Assembly: GCF_006874465.1 (NCBI RefSeq)
Contig: NZ_VIRL01000008.1
Span: 62,001-126,000 of the forward strand
Length of the DNA stretch: 64,000 nucleotides
From: Microbispora bryophytorum
GTDB taxonomy: Bacteria; Actinomycetota; Actinomycetes; Streptosporangiales; Streptosporangiaceae
Direction of reading: 5' to 3'
Shown piece after piece: positions 59,827-64,000 of the stretch. The stretch's first letter is position 1, and every line of letters starts with the position of its first letter. The position numbers were made by a program, and so were the translations under genes. The notes under the pieces were generated by a model. It saw only the letters and a program-made list of their open reading frames with translations. It was not told the origin of the DNA and did not search any database.

Positions 59827-60474
59827 ATGATCTGGGTGGTTGTGATCGTCGCCGTGCTGGTCGTTCTCGGAGCACTCGGGGTGACCGGGCGCCTGCCGGG
59901 GGTCTCACGCCGACGGTCCGCGCCGCGCCCCCCGTCGGGCGGCCATCCGTCGGGCCGCGCCGGCCGGACCGCGCGGCCCGGTGGTCGTGCCCCGGCCGGG
60001 ACCACGGGGCCGGGCACCAGGTCCGGTGGCGGCACCGCTCCCGGCACGAGGCGCGGCACCACCTCCGGGGCGGGGGCCCGAAGCGGAGGCCGGGCCGCGG
60101 GCCGAGCGACGGGCGGCGAAGCGGGCGCGCGCGGCGGTGCGGCCACCCAGTCCGGTCCGCAGCCCGGTGAGATCTGGTGGGCCGACGTGCCCTACGAGGA
60201 CGGGCCGGGCCACAAGGTGCGCCCCTGCGTGGTGCTCAGGACACACCGGGACGGCGCCGAGGTCCTGAAGATCACAAGTCAGGACCGCAGCGACCGCTCC
60301 GATCACGTGGAGATCCCCACCCGCACCTGGGACCCGGACGCCGACCACAACAGCTTCCTCGATCTCACCGGTCCGGTCCGCGTGCCCGTCGCCGACTTCC
60401 AGGACAGGGCGGGCCAGCTCGACGCGCGCGTCTGGCGGCAGGTCTGCCGCCTCCACGAGATCACCCCGAACTGA
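59827..60474 (+). CDS. Membrane-anchored PemK/MazF-family protein
   Basis: A 215-residue protein in three parts. There is an N-terminal membrane helix (MIWVVVIVAVLVVLGALGV), a ~90-residue Gly/Arg/Thr/Ser/Ala linker (residues ~25-115), and a C-terminal PemK/MazF domain. The domain has PGEIWWADVPYEDGPGHKVR, the conserved RPCVVL, then LKITSQDRSD and DLTGPVRVPVADF. MazF toxins cut mRNA. Whether this one is active when tethered to the membrane is unknown, and no antitoxin gene is adjacent. ATG at 59827 with a weak ribosome binding site. The linker and anchor are the unusual part. Confidence 0.8.
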   Translation: MIWVVVIVAVLVVLGALGVTGRLPGVSRRRSAPRPPSGGHPSGRAGRTARPGGRAPAGTTGPGTRSGGGTAPGTRRGTTSGAGARSGGRAAGRATGGEAGARGGAATQSGPQPGEIWWADVPYEDGPGHKVRPCVVLRTHRDGAEVLKITSQDRSDRSDHVEIPTRTWDPDADHNSFLDLTGPVRVPVADFQDRAGQLDARVWRQVCRLHEITPN

Positions 60475-60494
60475 GCCGTACCACCGCTCGGGGA

Positions 60495-60565
60495 CCGGGC
60501 CCGTCTTTGGGCCGGGCGCGTCTCCCGGACCGGGCGCGTCTCCCGGGCCGGGCGCGTCTTGGGAC
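60495..60565. repeat. Imperfect 18-bp tandem repeats in the PemK-tetR convergent gap
   Basis: Four copies of a CCGGGCGCGTCTCCCGGA-like unit begin at 60495, 60512, 60530 and 60548 (17- or 18-bp period). They lie between the convergent PemK and TetR genes. Internal GGGC/GCCC dyads could also help termination. Confidence 0.75.
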
Positions 60566-60577
60566 CGGCAGTCGGCG

Positions 60578-61327
60578 TCACCGTGACGACGCGGCCCCTT
60601 CCGAGCCGCCGCTCGGCGGCAGACCCGCGGCGATGCCGTCGAGCAGCCGGTCGAGACCGTACGCGAAGCGGTCGTCGGTGCCCATGTACTCCCGCCCGCC
60701 CTCCTTCGTCATCCGCTCCAGCATGGGATAGTTCCCCGTCGCGATGAGCGACTGGATATAGGACAGGTGCTGCGCCAGCCGTTGCGCCAGCGTGAGCCCC
60801 GACCGCCGGAGCGCCTCGCTATCGGCCAGCTCGCTCTGGATGTAGCCGTTCACGTACGCGAAGACCGCGCCGACGAGGGTCAGCATCCTGTCGACGCTCA
60901 GGCCAAGGCCGTCGAGCATGCCGAGGGCGGTCTCCATCAGACGCGCGCTGTTCGGGCCCGCCTGCGGGCGGCCGGCCGCGAGCGGTGCGAGCCACGGGTG
61001 GCGCAGCATGGTGCGCCGGGCCTGCCAGGCGAGCAGGCGGAGCCCTTCGACCCAGTCATCCGGTGGCCGCCGGTCCTCCGGCAGATACCCGCCCACCGCG
61101 GTGTCGACCATGAGGTCGAACACCTCGTCCTTGCTCGTCACGTACCGGTACAGAGACATCGTGCCCGCTCCGAGATCGGCGGCGAGCCGCCGCATGGAGA
61201 TCGCCTCCAGCCCCTCGGCGTCGGCGATGCGGATCGCCGCCTGCGCGAGTGCGGCGCGACTGAAGCTCGGCCGCGGCCCGCGGGCAGGCCGCTCGGGTCG
61301 CATCCACAGGTTCTCGTGGCCCGTCAT
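60578..61327 (-). CDS. TetR family regulator (tetracycline-repressor-type C domain), regulator of orphan atpB
   Basis: A 249-residue TetR regulator with the usual HTH at residues ~25-75 (FSRAALAQAAIRIADAEG, ISMRRLAADLGAGTMSLYRY, TSKDEVFDLMVDT). The long C-terminal domain is of the TetR_C_1-like type (GLRLLAWQARRTMLRHPWLA, GAVFAYVNGYIQSEL). ATG at 61327 with GGGA upstream. It is divergent from an orphan F0 subunit a gene, with a good promoter and a perfect 17-bp palindrome between them. It therefore most likely represses atpB until an unknown inducer binds. Confidence 0.82.
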   Translation of the reverse strand: MTGHENLWMRPERPARGPRPSFSRAALAQAAIRIADAEGLEAISMRRLAADLGAGTMSLYRYVTSKDEVFDLMVDTAVGGYLPEDRRPPDDWVEGLRLLAWQARRTMLRHPWLAPLAAGRPQAGPNSARLMETALGMLDGLGLSVDRMLTLVGAVFAYVNGYIQSELADSEALRRSGLTLAQRLAQHLSYIQSLIATGNYPMLERMTKEGGREYMGTDDRFAYGLDRLLDGIAAGLPPSGGSEGAASSR

Positions 61328-61354
61328 CGTTGATCGTCCCAGGTCGTCGCACTA

Positions 61355-61413
61355 TTGCGTACACGGTACTCGGTATGTACGATCGCATCGATAAAGTGAG
61401 TACGTCGTACTCA
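61355..61413 (+). promoter_or_regulatory. Promoter and perfect operator of the orphan atpB gene
   Basis: TTGCGT (61355-61360) and TACGAT (61378-61383) are separated by 17 bp, a near-consensus actinobacterial promoter. TGAGTACGTCGTACTCA (61397-61413) is a perfect 17-bp palindrome at about +8 to +24, where a bound repressor would block transcription. It ends 28 bases before the atpB ATG. Confidence 0.65.
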
Positions 61414-61441
61414 GTTTTTACGGCCGGACGAGGGGGTTCCC

Positions 61442-62230
61442 ATGCCCGCCAGCCTCGCCGGGGACGAGTTCACCGTGCCCGGTCTCGAACTGTTCGACTT
61501 TCCGCCGCTGTGGCCCGGCGCGCCACACTGGCTGAACAAGCCCGTAGTGCTGGCCGTGGTCGGCGTGATCCTGCTGTGCGCGCTCGCATGGGGGGCGTTC
61601 GCACGGCCGAAGCTCGTCCCGCGCGGCCTGCAGCACCTCGGCGAATACGGCTATCTGTTCGTCCGCGACCAGGTGGCCCGGCCGTTCCTCGGCGCCGACG
61701 CCGAGAGGTGGATGCCGTTCCTGCTCAGTCTGTTCTCGGTGATCCTGCTGTGGAACCTTTTCGGGGTGATCCCGGGCGTACAGTTCCCGGTGAACTCCCA
61801 CATAGCGTTCCCGGTGGTGTTCGCCGTGGTCGTGTACGTGATCAAGCTCTATCTCGGCTTCCGGCATCACGGGGTGGGCGGATATCTCAAGAGCCTGATG
61901 TTCCCGCCCGGCCTGCCGAAGCCGCTCGCCCTCGCGTTCTACGCGCCCCTCGAACTGCTGCACACGTTCGTCTTCGCGCCGTTCACCCATGCCGTACGGC
62001 TGTTCGCGAACATGTTCGCCGGGCACCTGCTGCTGGCGTTCTTCAGCGCGGTGGGATTCTGGTTCCTCGTCGAGCGCCCCACGGTGCCCGGGTTCCCGGT
62101 GGGCCTCCTCGGCGTGGCCATGGCCGTCCTGATGACCGGGCTGGAGATCTTCATCCAGTTCCTGCAGGCGTTCCTGTTCACCATGCTGGCGGCCATGTAC
62201 ATCGGCAACGCCCTGAACCCGGACCACTGA
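61442..62230 (+). CDS. atpB: Orphan F0F1 ATP synthase subunit a
   Basis: A 262-residue subunit a with five to six helices. It forms the two proton half-channels against the c-ring. Conserved residues are present: the essential Arg R186 (HAVRLFANMFAGHL), H195, E235 and Q242 (GLEIFIQFLQAFLF). R186, the H195/E235 swap pair and Q242 match the functional set, so the protein is probably active. It starts MPASLAGDEFTVPGLELFDF; ATG 61442 after GAGGGGG. Unlike normal atpB it is not followed by atpE, atpF or the F1 genes. A TetR gene precedes it divergently and a YiaA-like gene follows. Confidence 0.92.
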   Translation: MPASLAGDEFTVPGLELFDFPPLWPGAPHWLNKPVVLAVVGVILLCALAWGAFARPKLVPRGLQHLGEYGYLFVRDQVARPFLGADAERWMPFLLSLFSVILLWNLFGVIPGVQFPVNSHIAFPVVFAVVVYVIKLYLGFRHHGVGGYLKSLMFPPGLPKPLALAFYAPLELLHTFVFAPFTHAVRLFANMFAGHLLLAFFSAVGFWFLVERPTVPGFPVGLLGVAMAVLMTGLEIFIQFLQAFLFTMLAAMYIGNALNPDH

Positions 62231-62240
62231 CGCGAGTTCG

Positions 62241-62260
62241 TACTCACCGGTAACTGAGTA
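62241..62260 (+). promoter_or_regulatory. Second TGAGTA-type inverted repeat before the yiaA-like gene
   Basis: TACTCA-CCGGTAAC-TGAGTA has perfect 6-bp arms identical to the half-sites of the atpB operator (TGAGTA/TACTCA), with an 8-bp spacer. It lies 44 bp before the yiaA-like start and suggests the same regulator. Confidence 0.5.
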
Positions 62261-62304
62261 TTGGCGCTCATGTCCGGCAGGCGGACGTCGCGGACGATGG
62301 CGTC

Positions 62305-62589
62305 ATGGCGCAATCGGTGAAACCCCCGACGACAACGGCCTTCTACCTTCAGGCCGTCATCTCGTTCGCGATCTCCCTCGTGGGCCTGGCGGCAGGCATC
62401 ATCTACCTCCCGGTGACGACCTGGGTGCGTTCCTTCCTCGCTCTCGGGCTGATGTACGTGGTGACCTCGACGTTCACGCTGGCCAAGTGCGTACGGGACC
62501 GGCAGGAGGAGGCGACCGTCGTCAGCCGGGTCGACCAGGCCCGGCTCGACAAGCTCCTCGCCGAGCACGACCCCTTCCGGGCCGAATGA
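62305..62589 (+). CDS. YiaA/YiaB-like two-helix membrane protein
   Basis: A 94-residue protein with a YiaAB domain: two hydrophobic helices (AFYLQAVISFAISLVGLAAG and SFLALGLMYVVTSTFTLA), a YLPVTTWVRSFL loop and the KCVRDRQEE end. A short charged tail (DQARLDKLLAEHDPF) follows. The function of YiaA/YiaB is unknown; stress-related roles have been suggested. It follows atpB by 74 bases, with a matching inverted repeat between, so it probably belongs to the same regulon. ATG 62305 has only a weak upstream ribosome binding site. Confidence 0.78.
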   Translation: MAQSVKPPTTTAFYLQAVISFAISLVGLAAGIIYLPVTTWVRSFLALGLMYVVTSTFTLAKCVRDRQEEATVVSRVDQARLDKLLAEHDPFRAE

Positions 62590-62615
62590 GGGCGAGTCCC
62601 GCACGACGAGAAGAG

Positions 62616-62647
62616 GCGGCCTCGGGCCGTCGCCGGACCGAGGCCGC
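62616..62647. terminator. Bidirectional terminator between the yiaA-like gene and the repeat protein gene
   Basis: gcggcctcgg (62616-62625) and ccgaggccgc (62638-62647) form a perfect 10-bp stem with a 12-base loop and short A/T tracts outside. The flanking genes are convergent. Confidence 0.78.
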
Positions 62648-62663
62648 TTGCGGCCGCACGAAC

Positions 62664-64000
62664 TCAGTCGTCCGTGCAGCCCTTGCCCTTGCCCGGCTTC
62701 GTACAGTCGGAGCCCGACGTGGCGCCGACGACGCTGAACGTCGCCGTGCCCGCGTTGGAGGTGTTGCCGGCCTTGTCGGTGGCCCGGTAGCTCACGGTGT
62801 GCGCCCCCGGCTGGCTCACCGCCACCGGCTTGGAGTACAGCGCGAACGGCTGGCCGTCGAGGGAGTACTCCACCGTGGCCACGCCCGACTCGCTGTCGGT
62901 CGCCGAGATGGTGAGCGTGGCGGAGCCGACGTAGTTCCACGCCCAGTCCATGCTGCCGCTGAGCTGCGCCGACATCTGCGGAGCCGTGGTGTCGTCCTGC
63001 TGCGGCGCGACGACCTTGAAGGTCACCGACCCCACCGGCGACGTGTTGCCGGCCATGTCGGTCGCCCGATACTGCACCGTGTGCGACCCGGTCTTGTTCA
63101 CCGAGACCGGAGCCGTGTAGGCCGCGAACGGCTGCGAGTCGAGGGAGTACTCGACCTTGTCGACGCCCGACTCGGTGTCGGTCGCCGAGACCGTCACGGT
63201 GGCCGAGCCGACGTAGTTGCCGTCGGCGTCCTTCGTGCCCGACACACCGGCCGACACCTGCGGCGCGGTGGTGTCCTTGGCCGGCGGGACCACCACGGTA
63301 AACGTCACCGACGCCACCGCCGAGACGTTGCCCGCCTTGTCGGTGGCCCGGTAGCTCACCCGGTGCGCACCCGGCTGGTCGACCGTCAGCGCCTTCGAGT
63401 AGACCGCGAACGGCTGCGAGTCGAGGGAGTACTCGACCTTGTCCACCCCCGACTCGCTATCGCTCGCCGAGATCGTGACAGTGGCGGAGCCCACGTAGTT
63501 GCCGTTGGTGTCCTTGTCACCGGCCACCTGCGCCGACACCTGCGGCGCGGTCGTGTCCTTCGTCGGCGGAGCGACCACCGTGAACGACACCGACCCGACC
63601 GGCGAGACGTTGCCCGCCTTGTCCGTAGCCCGGTACTGCACCGTGTGCGACCCGGCCGTGTTCACCGACACCGGAGCCGAGTACGTCGCGAAGGCCCCGC
63701 CGTCCAGGGCGTACTCGATCCTGTCCACGCCCGATTCGGTGTCGGTCGCCGAGACGGTCACCGTCGCAGAACCGACGTAGTTGCCGTTGGTGTCCTTGTC
63801 ACCGGCCACCTGCGCCGACGCCAGCGGAGGCGTGGTGTCCTTCTGCTCCGCGGAGACGACCGTGAACGACACCGACGCGACGTCGGAGGCGTTCCCGGCC
63901 TTATCGGTGGCCCGGTAGCTCACAGTGTGCGCGCCCGGCTGCTTGACCGCCACCGGCGCCGAGTACAGGCCGAGCGGCTGCCCGTCGAGGGAGTACTCGA
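62664..64000 (-). CDS. OmpL47-type Ig-like repeat protein, C-terminal part (partial)
   Basis: This is the 3' part of a secreted protein whose start lies beyond the right edge. It consists of repeated Ig-like/OmpL47 domains: DTTAPQVSAQVAGDKDTNGN, YVGSATVTVSATDTESGVD, VEYSLDGQPFAVYS and TVSYRATDKAGNVS. Units are exactly 94 residues (282 bp) apart, with boundaries at 62989, 63271, 63553 and 63835. Two types alternate: QPGAHTVSYRATD and GSHTVQYRATD. The end SDCTKPGKGKGCTDD is a short two-Cys basic tail. In related actinobacteria such repeats are attached to secreted enzymes such as glycosidases or ThuA-like domains; the catalytic part is not visible here. Confidence 0.85.
   Translation of the reverse strand, partial: EYSLDGQPLGLYSAPVAVKQPGAHTVSYRATDKAGNASDVASVSFTVVSAEQKDTTPPLASAQVAGDKDTNGNYVGSATVTVSATDTESGVDRIEYALDGGAFATYSAPVSVNTAGSHTVQYRATDKAGNVSPVGSVSFTVVAPPTKDTTAPQVSAQVAGDKDTNGNYVGSATVTISASDSESGVDKVEYSLDSQPFAVYSKALTVDQPGAHRVSYRATDKAGNVSAVASVTFTVVVPPAKDTTAPQVSAGVSGTKDADGNYVGSATVTVSATDTESGVDKVEYSLDSQPFAAYTAPVSVNKTGSHTVQYRATDMAGNTSPVGSVTFKVVAPQQDDTTAPQMSAQLSGSMDWAWNYVGSATLTISATDSESGVATVEYSLDGQPFALYSKPVAVSQPGAHTVSYRATDKAGNTSNAGTATFSVVGATSGSDCTKPGKGKGCTDD
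62680..64000 (-). repeat. Tandem 282-bp repeats alternating in two subtypes
   Basis: Four successive equivalent positions (gtgtcc or gtgtcg) lie at 62989, 63271, 63553 and 63835, each 282 bp apart. Subtypes alternate A-B-A-B-A, giving a 564-bp higher-order period. The last unit at the C-terminal end is the most diverged (DWAWNYVGS instead of the usual loop). Confidence 0.88.

Noticed and set aside
59782-60577. Toxin-antitoxin pair at the PemK-domain gene
   Set aside because: No small antitoxin ORF precedes or follows it; the neighbours are an SDR gene and a convergent TetR. It is treated as a membrane-tethered domain instead.
1-64000. tRNA, rRNA, CRISPR arrays, insertion sequences, integrase or att sites
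   Set aside because: No cloverleaf with a TTCGANTC-type arm, no regularly spaced short repeats with unique spacers, and no transposase or integrase motifs were seen by eye. The tandem repeats found have no unique spacers.

Overview
The window is a stretch of high-GC actinobacterial chromosome, about 70% GC with strong third-position G/C. The gene content suggests a member of the Streptosporangiales (Streptosporangiaceae-like). The reasons are CutRS, SepH, TrkA-pair, DUF3159/DUF3710/DUF4193 genes, DUF574 methyltransferases, BTAD/NB-ARC regulators and OmpL47-type repeat proteins. I could run no search, so the taxon and synteny statements come from memory of families and gene orders. I see no transposase, integrase, CRISPR array, rRNA or tRNA gene.

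Layout. 1-13 kb: the 5' end of aconitase acnA with a double palindromic operator, a DUF457 membrane hydrolase, a PadR/DUF1707 pair, a tiny peptide gene beside a DUF6879-like gene, MarR and Mug, two TetR genes facing their divergent targets (DUF4267 and a 14-TM drug exporter), and the two-gene Pnkp/Hen1 RNA-repair operon. 13-34 kb: a conserved actinobacterial core block. It holds an RNA m5U methyltransferase, a KimA-like permease, two TrkA proteins, DUF3159, an OB-fold protein, DUF3710, dut, an AI-2E transporter, valS, DUF4235, otsA, a membrane protein, DUF4193, CutRS-type kinase and regulator, and an inositol monophosphatase. From memory this order resembles M. tuberculosis Rv2689c-Rv2701c and the S. 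coelicolor SCO5855-SCO5868 region. 34-44 kb: an S9 peptidase, ferrochelatase, a lytic transglycosylase, an MFS transporter, an FAD sugar-lactone oxidase and sepH, whose disordered tail is greatly enlarged.

44-64 kb is more accessory. It holds a secreted vanadium haloperoxidase, an XRE-TM-trefoil membrane protein, a DUF574 methyltransferase, a DrrAB exporter convergent with a large BTAD/NB-ARC regulator, a PEBP lipoprotein, a membrane-anchored protein with repeated TGPF motifs, a SulP-carbonic anhydrase fusion, an SDR, a membrane-anchored PemK/MazF domain, and a TetR gene divergent from an orphan F0 ATP synthase subunit a (atpB) plus a YiaA-like gene. The window ends inside a secreted protein made of exact 94-residue Ig-like repeats.

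The most unusual system is the TetR / orphan AtpB / YiaA module at 60.6-62.6 kb. An apparently functional proton-channel subunit stands alone behind a good promoter with a perfect 17-bp palindrome just downstream, and a related inverted repeat precedes the next gene. Other items worth attention are the 42-residue peptide plus DUF6879-like gene, the 893-residue SepH with a perfect CRP-type site upstream, the membrane-tethered PemK domain, and the tandem operators over the acnA promoter.
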